The notes below the pieces were generated by a model that was not told the origin of the DNA, made no database searches, and saw only the letters and a list, made by a program, of their open reading frames with translations. The translations under genes and the position numbers were made by a program. A stretch of DNA of 18,146 nt from RFPI01 sp964398195 (lineage in GTDB: Bacteria; Pseudomonadota; Gammaproteobacteria; Burkholderiales; Methylophilaceae). The DNA is taken from positions 1-18,146 of the forward strand of contig CAYNLW010000024.1 in assembly GCA_964398195.1 (NCBI GenBank). Direction: 5' to 3'. Shown here in pieces: positions 1 to 6,522 of the stretch. The stretch's first letter is position 1; each line of letters starts with the position of its first letter.

Positions 1-443
1 CATGGGTTGGTGCTACATTGACCATGTTTGCTGGTCCAGACGGCGTAATGGGTGGCTTCACAGCTTGGGACCCAATGAAGGGTACTAACGTTTGGTACAA
101 CAAAGAGAAGTTCTCTGCATGGGGCGGTGTATTGACTACTGCTTCTGACTTAGTGTTCTACGGTACATTGGATCGTTGGTTCAAGGCTGTTGATGCTAAG
201 TCTGGTAAAGAACTATGGAAATTCCAAGTTGGTTCCGGTGTGATTGGTAATGCATTCACATACGGCCACAAGGGTAAACAATACGTTGGCGTACTGTCCG
301 GTATCGGCGGTTGGGCTGGCGTAGCGATGAACCTTGGCTTGACTAACCCAACAGACGCTTTAGGTGCTGCTGGTGGTTACGCTGAATTGACTAAGTACAA
401 CGCTGCTCCTGGCGGCGGTGCGCTAAGCGTATTCAGTCTGTAA
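1..443 (+). CDS. xoxF: PQQ-dependent methanol dehydrogenase, C-terminal part, probably XoxF type
   Basis: This is the 3' end of a gene that begins before the window; the frame is open from base 3. The protein would be a periplasmic quinoprotein that oxidises methanol and passes electrons to a cytochrome c. About 146 C-terminal residues are visible. They carry the last blades of the eight-bladed propeller, with tryptophan-docking-like stretches (AWGGVLTTASDLVFYGTLD, KSGKELWKF) and the conserved tail SGIGGWAGVA...GAAGGY...FSL. The phrase DRWFKAVDAKSGKELWKF and the short tail ending FSL resemble XoxF (lanthanide form) more than MxaF. The aspartate that separates the two lies upstream, so XoxF is an inference. 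Codons are strongly biased (GGT, TTG, AAC), as in a highly expressed gene. A strong terminator follows 25 bases after the stop. Confidence 0.88.
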   Translation, partial: WVGATLTMFAGPDGVMGGFTAWDPMKGTNVWYNKEKFSAWGGVLTTASDLVFYGTLDRWFKAVDAKSGKELWKFQVGSGVIGNAFTYGHKGKQYVGVLSGIGGWAGVAMNLGLTNPTDALGAAGGYAELTKYNAAPGGGALSVFSL

Positions 444-467
444 TCTTTCACTTTAATCAGTGAGCTG

Positions 468-498
468 AACCCCCGCTTTTTAGCGGGGGTTTTTATTT
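468..498 (+). terminator. Rho-independent terminator of the methanol dehydrogenase gene
   Basis: A 9-bp stem AACCCCCGC/GCGGGGGTT (468-476 and 483-491) with a six-base loop is followed by a T-rich run (TTTTATTT). It sits 25 bases after the stop codon and should end the methanol dehydrogenase transcript. Confidence 0.93.
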
Positions 499-526
499 GT
501 ATTGCATAGGCGCGAGGCAAATAAAA

Positions 527-558
527 AGGCGAAATCTTTATGGAGAAAGATTTCGCCT
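527..558 (-). terminator. Perfect 13-bp inverted repeat, possible minus-strand terminator
   Basis: AGGCGAAATCTTT (527-539) pairs perfectly with AAAGATTTCGCCT (546-558) around the loop ATGGAG. On the minus strand the stem is followed by TTTTTATTT, so it looks like a terminator for leftward transcription, back to back with the methanol dehydrogenase terminator. On the plus strand no T run follows. No leftward gene ends here, so it may stop read-through from the lanpepsy-like gene or an antisense transcript. A structured small RNA is a less likely alternative. Confidence 0.6.
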
Positions 559-636
559 AGTACTTCTATGGAGATGTGCAAAACCTTCAATCAAGTTAGC
601 GCACGTGTTCAATATAAACCACGCGCTTTGTCCTAC

Positions 637-655
637 AAAAGGATAGTTTCCTAAT
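637..655. promoter_or_regulatory. Candidate operator, site A (GGA-N5-TCC)
   Basis: The core GGATAGTTTCC (641-651) is a member of the repeated palindrome seen before several genes of this island. The outer TC/GA positions are not conserved here. Its centre is 22 bp, about two helical turns, from site B. A weak promoter-like pair TTGTCC (628-633) and TAATTA (652-657) would place the site between the -35 and -10 elements, which would suit repression, but that promoter is poorly supported. Confidence 0.4.
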
Positions 656-658
656 TAT

Positions 659-677
659 TTCGGGATATGTTCCTGAC
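659..677. promoter_or_regulatory. Candidate operator, site B (TCGGGATATGTTCCTGA)
   Basis: The site reads TTCGGGATATGTTCCTGAC. The core GGA-N5-TCC is at 663-673, with matching outer TC...GA. It is nearly identical in layout to site C, which lies between the two regulator genes. It overlaps the first in-frame ATG (667) of the downstream small membrane protein, one reason for preferring a later start for that gene. Confidence 0.55.
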
Positions 678-750
678 CAATAGTGAGGCGATATCGGCTG
701 TGTTTTGTTATCCCTATAATGCGCCGTGTTCAATATTCGGCCCTGTGGAA

Positions 751-1059
751 ATGGCGATTAACAACATACAAACCAGTGTGAATGAAATGCGTTGGGTTTT
801 CTTTATTTGGATAAGCACCAGCTTGTTATCCTTGCTAAGTTTTGCCATGTATCGCTACACACATTTACTCAGTCCAGTGATTACTTTTGCCTTGATTGCA
901 CTGTATAGCTGGGTATTTTTGATTTGTTATTTATTGGATATCGCTGAATGGCAAAAGCGCAATCCAGTTCTGCAAGTTTGGCTATGGCAATTGATCCCGC
1001 TGATTGGCCCCTTGCTATGTTATTGCAGAACAATGAAGCTATTATCTGATTTCAAATAA
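751..1059 (+). CDS. Small membrane protein of unknown function
   Basis: I do not recognise this protein. From the ATG at 751 it has 102 residues with three hydrophobic segments: around WVFFIWISTSLLSLLSFAM, ITFALIALYSWVFLICYLL and VWLWQLIPLIGPLLCYC. It therefore probably lies in the inner membrane. The frame is open from an ATG at 667, but that codon sits inside candidate operator B and the added 28 residues are not hydrophobic or signal-like; a start at 787 is also possible. No start has a good ribosome binding site. Paired operator-like sites lie upstream and a strong bidirectional terminator follows, which supports a real transcription unit. Position between the methanol dehydrogenase and lanpepsy-like genes suggests a role in the same process, but this is inference. 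Confidence 0.6.
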   Translation: MAINNIQTSVNEMRWVFFIWISTSLLSLLSFAMYRYTHLLSPVITFALIALYSWVFLICYLLDIAEWQKRNPVLQVWLWQLIPLIGPLLCYCRTMKLLSDFK

Positions 1060-1071
1060 AAATAAGAATAA

Positions 1072-1102
1072 AAAAAGACAAGGCGGATGACCTTGTCTTT
1101 TT
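1072..1102. terminator. Bidirectional rho-independent terminator
   Basis: The stem AAAAAGACAAGG (1072-1083) and CCTTGTCTTTTT (1091-1102) forms 12 perfect pairs around a seven-base loop. A-rich and T-rich flanks allow it to work both ways, ending the small membrane protein gene rightward and the lanpepsy-like gene leftward. Confidence 0.92.
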
Positions 1103-1150
1103 GATGTCGGATTCAGTGAAACGAATCAGTAGGGTATATCAAAGGCTGAA

Positions 1151-1654
1151 TTAGTCTAAGCCGATCTGATACACTTCTTGTTCAGTTTCAATCACTTTGC
1201 CAGTCGTGGCATCGACTTCAACTTCCCATTCTTTGCCATCTTTGCCTTTGATGTCGAACTCATAAGAAGCATTGCCGTTGGCTTCGATCGCGGTTTCGCT
1301 TTCAATTACTTCGCCTGGCTTGGCGGCTAAAGCTGCCTTCTTAGCGTCTTCTAAAGACACTTTTGCCTTGCTCTTAAAGCGTGCATCTTGTGCATCCACT
1401 TCTTCTTCCTCTTCGATAATCTTGGCAGTTTTGGCATCGCATTCTACTTCCCATTCTTTGCCATCTGCGCCTTTGATATCGAACTCATAAGTAGGCTGAC
1501 CATTTTCGATTTCTGCTTCAACCGAAATCACTTGACCATCGTGCTTAGCCAAAGCGGCTTTTAAACAGCTTTCGAATTTGCCTTTATGCAAATCGGCAGC
1601 TTGCGCTGAAGTAAACAAACCAGCGACTAACAAACTGATTAACAATTTATTCAT
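1151..1654 (-). CDS. Lanpepsy-like periplasmic protein with two PepSY domains
   Basis: A 167-residue secreted acidic protein. The start is the ATG at 1654, behind TAGGAG; a longer frame upstream only reads through that ribosome binding site. Residues 1-20 are a signal peptide (MNKLLISLLVAGLFTSAQAA). Two PepSY domains follow, about 25-88 and 98-163, each containing YEFDIKG.DGKEWEVE.DA.T.K.IE; the first ends in a run of five glutamates. Cysteines 30 and 72, both in the first half, could form a disulfide. The architecture matches lanpepsy, a lanthanide-binding protein I recall from the methylotroph Methylobacillus flagellatus. The acidic DGKEWE.E.D clusters are plausible metal ligands. Its place beside a probable xoxF and a TonB receptor supports a periplasmic lanthanide-binding role. 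A generic PepSY protein with another function cannot be excluded. Confidence 0.8.
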   Translation of the reverse strand: MNKLLISLLVAGLFTSAQAADLHKGKFESCLKAALAKHDGQVISVEAEIENGQPTYEFDIKGADGKEWEVECDAKTAKIIEEEEEVDAQDARFKSKAKVSLEDAKKAALAAKPGEVIESETAIEANGNASYEFDIKGKDGKEWEVEVDATTGKVIETEQEVYQIGLD

Positions 1655-1822
1655 CTTGTTGCTCCTAAATTTAAGGGGGGTTGGGTGAACTGCAGCGCGC
1701 ATGATAGGGGCAAGCGTAGAGCTAGGCTATACGACATAAGCCGGTATTTGTGGGTTAGCTAAATTAACTGGGGATTGAGCAGGAAAGCCTTGCCGTCGCC
1801 ATGATTCAACATTGCTGGCTGG

Positions 1823-2401
1823 CTAAATAGTGCTTGATGGGTGAGGTTGCTCTAAGTGAATCAAGTCTTCGATAAAGTAAGCGGTGAGCTCAACTCGATT
1901 TTTTACCTTGGCTTTGCGGTAAATGGTGGCTGCTTGGTCGCGCACGGTGCGCTCGGATTTATGCCGGAATTTGGCAATCTCATCTAGGCTGTAGCCCTTG
2001 ATAATCAGCAAGGCAATATCTCGCTCAGCTTGGGTTAACTTCCAGTCTTCAAACACCTGCTGAATATGCTGGGTAATGCCTTCGCGCAGCTTTTCGATTT
2101 GTTGCGATTGGGTTTTGATTTTTCTATTGGATTGACTTAGTTTGGTCACAGTTTGGTGATGAAGGGCAGCATCATTGCGATAACGCACATACACACGTAT
2201 CACCAAATAAACAAAACTACCAATAATTAAGCCATCGGTAATAAAGTGAATATAAGAAATCTGCTCACTGGTGTCCCAAATCATATCCACCAAAAACAGC
2301 ATCAGCAAAATACAGAACGGCAGTATTAACGAGCTCAATGGCGTGGAGGCGATGATTTGTTTTAGTGCAGCAAAAGATTTAGCCATATCTGTGTTGTCCA
2401 T
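1823..2401 (-). CDS. Membrane-anchored LuxR-type HTH regulator
   Basis: A 192-residue protein with no receiver domain. Two transmembrane helices (about 22-40 and 51-70) are joined by a ten-residue outer loop (IWDTSEQISY). A polar, probably coiled-coil linker (about 75-117, rich in Q, K and E) leads to a LuxR-type DNA-binding domain (about 120-182) with LTQAERDIALLIIKGYSLDEIA and RTVRDQAATIYRKAKVKNRVEL. Topology should put both ends in the cytoplasm, so the DNA-binding domain would act from the membrane. It is transcribed divergently from a response regulator, with operator-like sites C and D in the shared gap. It might sense the membrane or periplasmic state, or dimerise with the neighbour. 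The signal is unknown. The start at 2401 is the first ATG; 2386 is an alternative and neither has a clear ribosome binding site. Confidence 0.82.
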   Translation of the reverse strand: MDNTDMAKSFAALKQIIASTPLSSLILPFCILLMLFLVDMIWDTSEQISYIHFITDGLIIGSFVYLVIRVYVRYRNDAALHHQTVTKLSQSNRKIKTQSQQIEKLREGITQHIQQVFEDWKLTQAERDIALLIIKGYSLDEIAKFRHKSERTVRDQAATIYRKAKVKNRVELTAYFIEDLIHLEQPHPSSTI

Positions 2402-2442
2402 TCTTAGCAGTCATTACTACTTCTAAAAATTATCATATTCCG

Positions 2443-2461
2443 TTAGGGATTTATTCCTGAC
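2443..2461. promoter_or_regulatory. Candidate operator, site C (TTAGGGATTTATTCCTGAC)
   Basis: The core GGA-N5-TCC is at 2447-2457 in the divergent gap between the membrane LuxR protein and the response regulator. It lies 42 bases from the start of the leftward gene and its centre is 37 bp from site D. Its right half, ATTCCTGAC, echoes TTCCTGACC of site B. Confidence 0.55.
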
Positions 2462-2479
2462 TATTGCCTGTAGCCTATG

Positions 2480-2498
2480 TTCGGGAAATTATCCCTAG
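2480..2498. promoter_or_regulatory. Candidate operator, site D, at the response-regulator promoter
   Basis: TTCGGGAAATTATCCCTAG has a complete GGGA...TCCC palindrome (core 2484-2494). A -10-like TAAGAT (2508-2513, overlapping TATACA at 2514-2519) lies 19 bases beyond the centre, with no recognisable -35 hexamer. The site therefore occupies the place of the -35 element, as expected for an activator binding next to RNA polymerase. Autoregulation by the adjacent response regulator is a natural but unproven reading. Confidence 0.55.
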
Positions 2499-2549
2499 CG
2501 CTTTGGCATAAGATATACAGCACATTGGCCAACACAAAGTGTACAAAAT

Positions 2550-3221
2550 ATGGCAAGCAAACAAACCACAGTGATGCTAGTGGATGACCATCTGATAGTT
2601 AGGGCGGGCGCTAGACGATTACTGGAGATGACGGCTGAATTTCTCATTGTGGCTGAAGCCGATAGCGGTGAAAAAGCCTGTGAGCTTCATTCAAAATTAC
2701 AACCCGATGTCACCATTATGGATATTCATATGCCTGGCATGGGCGGCATAGAGGCGATGATACGCATACTAACTAAAACGCCCCAAGCCAAAATCATTAT
2801 CTTATCTATGTATGAGCGTGGCCCATTTGTCGCGCATTGTCTTAAAGCTGGCGCCAAAGGTTATTTAACTAAGGCAAGCCTCGCGGATGAATTAGCTGTG
2901 GCAACTAGGGCGGTGGCGCTGGGGCGTAACTATATGAGTTCCTCAGTGGCGCAAAGCTTTGCCATTGATAGTGTGACAAAACCAAATAATCCACTAGCGG
3001 AATTAAATGCCAAAGAATTTCAGGTGTTTCGCTTAATCGCCGAGGGTAAGGAAATCGATGAAATTGCGGACGCTTTAAAGTTAAGTGCAAAAACCATTGC
3101 TAATTATCAAAGCATTATTAAACGCAAACTAGCCGTGAATACCTCGATAGAGATCCTAAAAATTGCCATTCAGTATGGCCTGCTTGACCCAGAAAACTTA
3201 GAAAAAGGGTGGAATGCCTGA
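2550..3221 (+). CDS. NarL/FixJ-family response regulator without an adjacent kinase
   Basis: A 223-residue two-domain regulator. The receiver (about 6-120) has the acidic pair D12-D13, the phospho-acceptor D58 in TIMDIHMPGMGG, S86 in IIILSMYE and K108 in GYLTKAS, so it should be phosphorylatable. The LuxR-type output domain (about 150-213) contains LNAKEFQVFRLIAEGKEIDEIA and SAKTIANYQSIIKRKL. It therefore probably binds DNA as a phosphorylated dimer. No histidine kinase lies nearby. LuxR-type regulators such as MxaB are known to control methanol dehydrogenase genes in methylotrophs; whether this is an orthologue cannot be judged from the sequence alone. Sites C and D precede it and site E follows it, before the TonB receptor gene, making it the prime candidate to bind the shared motif. 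Confidence 0.93.
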   Translation: MASKQTTVMLVDDHLIVRAGARRLLEMTAEFLIVAEADSGEKACELHSKLQPDVTIMDIHMPGMGGIEAMIRILTKTPQAKIIILSMYERGPFVAHCLKAGAKGYLTKASLADELAVATRAVALGRNYMSSSVAQSFAIDSVTKPNNPLAELNAKEFQVFRLIAEGKEIDEIADALKLSAKTIANYQSIIKRKLAVNTSIEILKIAIQYGLLDPENLEKGWNA

Positions 3222-3245
3222 TAAACAGTTATTTAACCTATGGAT

Positions 3246-3264
3246 ATCAGGAAAAATTCCCGAC
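3246..3264. promoter_or_regulatory. Candidate operator, site E, and promoter of the TonB receptor gene
   Basis: ATCAGGAAAAATTCCCGAC (core 3250-3260) lies 86 bases before the receptor start. A -10-like TATACAAT (3273-3280) begins 18 bases from the site centre and no -35 hexamer is visible, the same geometry as site D. It shares ATATCAGGAAAAA with site F. The rest of the leader to 3345 is A/T-rich with no riboswitch fold that I can see. Confidence 0.58.
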
Positions 3265-3345
3265 TAGTTTTATATACAATTATGGTTTTTCTACTTTTTT
3301 AACCCCTTTAATTTTAAGATTATTTAATTTTTTCAGGATTATTAC

Positions 3346-5778
3346 ATGCGTAATCAACATAAATTTATATACCTCGCCGTGCTCAGCGCGCTAGCTTGTA
3401 GCTATGCTTCAGCAGCGGATGCGGTGAAGAGTGATAAGGTGCAAGTGATTTCTACTTCACCCTTGCCGGGCATAGGTGTGCCGGTCAATTTACTGCCTAG
3501 CAATGTGCAAACTGTCAGAGCGGAAGATATCAAGAAACAGCCTGGTGTTTCGATTGCTGACTATATGATTAACAATATGCAGGGTGTGACTGTGTCAGAT
3601 ATGACGGGTAACCCTTGGCAGCCTGAGATTAACTTCCGTGGTTATTCTTCTACCCCCTTGCTAGGCAATGCGCAGGGTCTATCGACTTATGTAGATGGTG
3701 TGCGTGTCAATGAATCATTCGGTGATGTGACGCTATGGGACAAGATTCCTAGCTTTGCTATCGGCAATATGCAGTTGGTGCCTGGGTCTAATCCAGTGTA
3801 TGGCTTAAATACCTTGGGTGGCGCGATTGCCATTCAAACTAAAAATGGCCGTGATAATCAAGGCATAGGCTTGGAATATGAGTTTGGTTCTTGGGGTCGT
3901 CAACGCGCTTTGATTGAGGCGGGCGGTGTGTCTAAGGATGGTTCGGTCGATTACATGATTGGCTATCAACACTTAACCGAAAACGGCTGGCGTAAAAATT
4001 CGCCTAATCATTTAAACCAGTTGTTTGCCAAAACTGGCTGGCAAAATGAATCTACCCGTTTAGATTTAACCTATATCGGTACCGATAATAATCTGATTGG
4101 TAATGGTTTTACCCCTGAGTTTTTGTTGCGTGGTGACCGCGACCAAATCCATACCCGTCCTGACTTTACCAATAACTATTCGCACTTCTTAGCCTTAAAC
4201 GGTTCGCATTGGATGAACGACACCACCATGTTCTCCGGCAATATCTATTACCGTAAATCCAACCGTACCACCCGTAACGGTGATGGTTGGGAAGCGGATT
4301 TCGAGGATGTCGAAGGTAGAAATGCTTATTTAGATGGCTTGGGACTGGGTGAAGACGCCGAAGTCAAAGGCTCGGTGATGAATCGTACTAAAACCAAACA
4401 AGATACTTATGGTTTTACTGCGCAAATGGCGAAAAACGATGATTTATTCGGCTTAAAGAATAACTTTATCGTGGGTGTAGGTTATGACTATTCCTTGATT
4501 CGTTTCAAACAAGGTGGTCAAGCCAATGCTGGCGCATATGAAGATGGTGATGACGAAGTGGTATTTAACCCCGGCGTATTCGATGGTTCGCGCAAAGTGG
4601 TGTTAGGTGGCCGTGGTGCATTGCCTTTCCAACAAACCACAGGCTTAACTGGCAAGCAATATACAGCGCGTTTGTTTACTAGCGATACGCTGTCCTTAAC
4701 TGACCAGTGGCATTTAAACGCTGGCGCCAGCTGGAATTTCACCCGCGTGGATAACGTCGATACTTTCCGTGGTTCTAATGTGCCTGAAACCTTGACAGCC
4801 AAAGACAGTTACACCCGTTTAAATCCATCTGTAGGCTTGACCTATACGCCTACCGCCATGACCTCATGGTTCGGTTCTTATAGTGAATCTAGTCGTGCGC
4901 CAACTTCGATTGAGTTAGGCTGTTCTAATCCAGCTTACCCATGTCTATTGCCAGCGCAGATGGCAGATGATCCACCATTGAACCAAGTGGTTGCTAAAAC
5001 CTATGAATTTGGTGGTCGCGGCAATTTAACTGAAGATATCCGCTGGAATGCAGGGATTTATCGCTCAGTTAACCATGACGATATTCAATTTACTGCAGCC
5101 AATACCTTGACTGGTGCTGGTTACTTTAAAAATATTGGCCGTACCGTGCGTGAAGGGGTGGACTTTGGTTTGTCAGGAAATGTGGATAAGCTGAAATGGT
5201 CTGCTTCTTATAGCTATGTCAGAGCGACTTATGACACAGATGTGACCTTTGTGAACCCCGGCAACTCAACCGCGATTACAGAAGCGCAGGCTACTGCACT
5301 GGGTAATGAAAATCTAGAAGGTCAATATACTGCGCGCAAAGGCGACCGCATTCCTTCTATTCCACAGCATCAATTGAAATTGCGTGCGCAATATCAGGTC
5401 ACGCCTGATTGGAATGTAGGTAGCAATATCATTGGCTTCTCTGACCACTATGTGTGGGGTAATGAAAACAACCGCCATCGTGCTGGTCAATGCCCAGAAA
5501 ATGAAGATTGCAGCAATGGTCGTGGCAAGTTGGGTGGTTACTTTATCGTTAACTTAGACACCCAATACAATATCGGTAATGGTTGGAAAGCCTTTGCCAA
5601 AGCCATCAACATCTTTGATCGCGATTACTATGTCGGTGGTCGCTTTGGTGAAACGCAGTTTGCCACCAACGGTATGTATGCTGGTGAAGAGTCTCGCCCA
5701 CTGGGCTTGTTGCCGGGTGCACCACGCGCTGCTTGGTTAGGAGTGCGTTATGACTTCGGTGGCCCTGAGGCGAAATAA
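3346..5778 (+). CDS. TonB-dependent outer-membrane receptor, candidate lanthanide(-chelate) importer
   Basis: An 810-residue receptor. Residues 1-23 are a signal peptide ending ASA. A TonB-box-like KVQVIST follows at about 31-37, then a plug domain (about 40-170) with IADYMINNMQGVTVSDM, NFRGYSSTPLLG, YVDGVRVNE and LVPGSNPVYGLNTLGGAIAI. The rest is the 22-strand barrel. Predicted outer loops are acidic (EADFEDVEGRNAYLDGLG; YEDGDDEVV), and two cysteine pairs, C526/C533 and C716/C722, could form small disulfide loops. The barrel's expected terminal aromatic (WLGVRYDF) is followed by six more residues, GGPEAK, which is unusual. Location beside probable xoxF and lanpepsy-like genes suggests uptake of lanthanide or its chelate, by analogy with LutH and LanA of other methylotrophs. 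Iron-siderophore or cobalamin uptake is possible. A bidirectional terminator follows. Confidence 0.93.
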   Translation: MRNQHKFIYLAVLSALACSYASAADAVKSDKVQVISTSPLPGIGVPVNLLPSNVQTVRAEDIKKQPGVSIADYMINNMQGVTVSDMTGNPWQPEINFRGYSSTPLLGNAQGLSTYVDGVRVNESFGDVTLWDKIPSFAIGNMQLVPGSNPVYGLNTLGGAIAIQTKNGRDNQGIGLEYEFGSWGRQRALIEAGGVSKDGSVDYMIGYQHLTENGWRKNSPNHLNQLFAKTGWQNESTRLDLTYIGTDNNLIGNGFTPEFLLRGDRDQIHTRPDFTNNYSHFLALNGSHWMNDTTMFSGNIYYRKSNRTTRNGDGWEADFEDVEGRNAYLDGLGLGEDAEVKGSVMNRTKTKQDTYGFTAQMAKNDDLFGLKNNFIVGVGYDYSLIRFKQGGQANAGAYEDGDDEVVFNPGVFDGSRKVVLGGRGALPFQQTTGLTGKQYTARLFTSDTLSLTDQWHLNAGASWNFTRVDNVDTFRGSNVPETLTAKDSYTRLNPSVGLTYTPTAMTSWFGSYSESSRAPTSIELGCSNPAYPCLLPAQMADDPPLNQVVAKTYEFGGRGNLTEDIRWNAGIYRSVNHDDIQFTAANTLTGAGYFKNIGRTVREGVDFGLSGNVDKLKWSASYSYVRATYDTDVTFVNPGNSTAITEAQATALGNENLEGQYTARKGDRIPSIPQHQLKLRAQYQVTPDWNVGSNIIGFSDHYVWGNENNRHRAGQCPENEDCSNGRGKLGGYFIVNLDTQYNIGNGWKAFAKAINIFDRDYYVGGRFGETQFATNGMYAGEESRPLGLLPGAPRAAWLGVRYDFGGPEAK

Positions 5779-5802
5779 TCGCTGAGCAAAATCTCGGCAA
5801 AT

Positions 5803-5832
5803 AAAAAACGGCGCATCTGCGCCGTTTTTTTT
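5803..5832. terminator. Bidirectional rho-independent terminator
   Basis: CGGCGC (5809-5814) pairs with GCGCCG (5819-5824) around ATCT. A six-base A run precedes it and an eight-base T run follows. It lies between the convergent receptor and cyclophilin genes and can serve both. Confidence 0.92.
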
Positions 5833-5846
5833 ATCGACTAAATCGC

Positions 5847-6416
5847 TTATTCAGCAGGTTTTCTATCTTCGACCAATTGGATAGATTCAATCACTATCAT
5901 TTGTATAGGCATATCGCCACCATCGGTAGGCATTTTAGAAATATGTTCAGCGACTTCCATGCCTTTTACCACTTTACCAAATACACAATAGCCCCAACCA
6001 CGATCGGTTTTTTCGGAGTGGTTGAGCGCAGTATTGTTGGCGACATTGATATAAAACTGTGCGGTAGCCGAATGGGGGTCGTTGGTGCGCGCCATGGCAA
6101 TGCTGGCAAAGCTATTGGTAAGGCCATTATCAGCCTCATTTTTAATCGCTGCGCGGGTAGGCTTTTCGTTTAATTCTTTATCTAGGCCGCCACCTTGTAT
6201 CATAAAGTTGGAAATCACGCGGTGAAAAATCGTGCCGTTATAAAAACCAGCTTTCACATACTGCAAGAAATTATCTACCGTATTTGGCGCTTTTTCTGGG
6301 TACAGCTCGACCAAGATATAGCCTTTATTGGTTTTAATTTCTACAAAGGGTTTAGCCCAAGCCGGCGCGGTAAGCAGCGCGCTTAATAGCAGTGCAGATA
6401 ATAGTTTAAATTTCAT
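5847..6416 (-). CDS. Periplasmic cyclophilin-type peptidyl-prolyl isomerase
   Basis: A 189-residue PpiA-like enzyme that catalyses cis-trans isomerisation of X-Pro bonds in exported proteins. Residues 1-21 are a signal peptide ending AWA. The cyclophilin domain (about 24-185) has the catalytic arginine in FHRV (R66), FMIQGGG (71-77), the A-rich stretch MARTNDPHSATAQFYIN and WGYCVFGKVVKGMEV. Lengths fit the secreted bacterial form. CGGAG precedes the ATG by eight bases. Operator-like site F lies about 110 bases upstream, and two TACAAT (-10-like) copies on the minus strand at 6503-6498 and 6486-6481 are promoter candidates. The gene may therefore be tied to the island next door, although most such enzymes are housekeeping. 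Confidence 0.94.
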   Translation of the reverse strand: MKFKLLSALLLSALLTAPAWAKPFVEIKTNKGYILVELYPEKAPNTVDNFLQYVKAGFYNGTIFHRVISNFMIQGGGLDKELNEKPTRAAIKNEADNGLTNSFASIAMARTNDPHSATAQFYINVANNTALNHSEKTDRGWGYCVFGKVVKGMEVAEHISKMPTDGGDMPIQMIVIESIQLVEDRKPAE

Positions 6417-6522
6417 GATGATGACTCCGAAGATTTAACGATATTGTTGCTACATCATAATTGCAAATGGTGAAAATTAGATTGTAAAACTTTTTTTATT
6501 GTAAACATCATGACCAGCCGAT

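Noticed and set aside
667..750. Start of the small membrane protein at ATG 667
   Set aside because: The codon lies inside candidate operator B, and the extra 28 residues show no signal or helix. The ATG at 751 is preferred, though not proven.
3222..3345. Cobalamin or other riboswitch in the leader of the TonB receptor gene
   Set aside because: The 124-base leader is too short and AT-rich, with no B12-box-like or other conserved riboswitch sequence visible.
3209..3394. Open frame of 61 codons between the response regulator and the TonB receptor
   Set aside because: It runs through the AT-rich promoter region and into the receptor start in another frame; composition explains the hydrophobic residues.
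4518..4802. Minus-strand open frame of 94 codons within the TonB receptor gene
   Set aside because: It is a shadow of a well-supported receptor frame and resembles no family.
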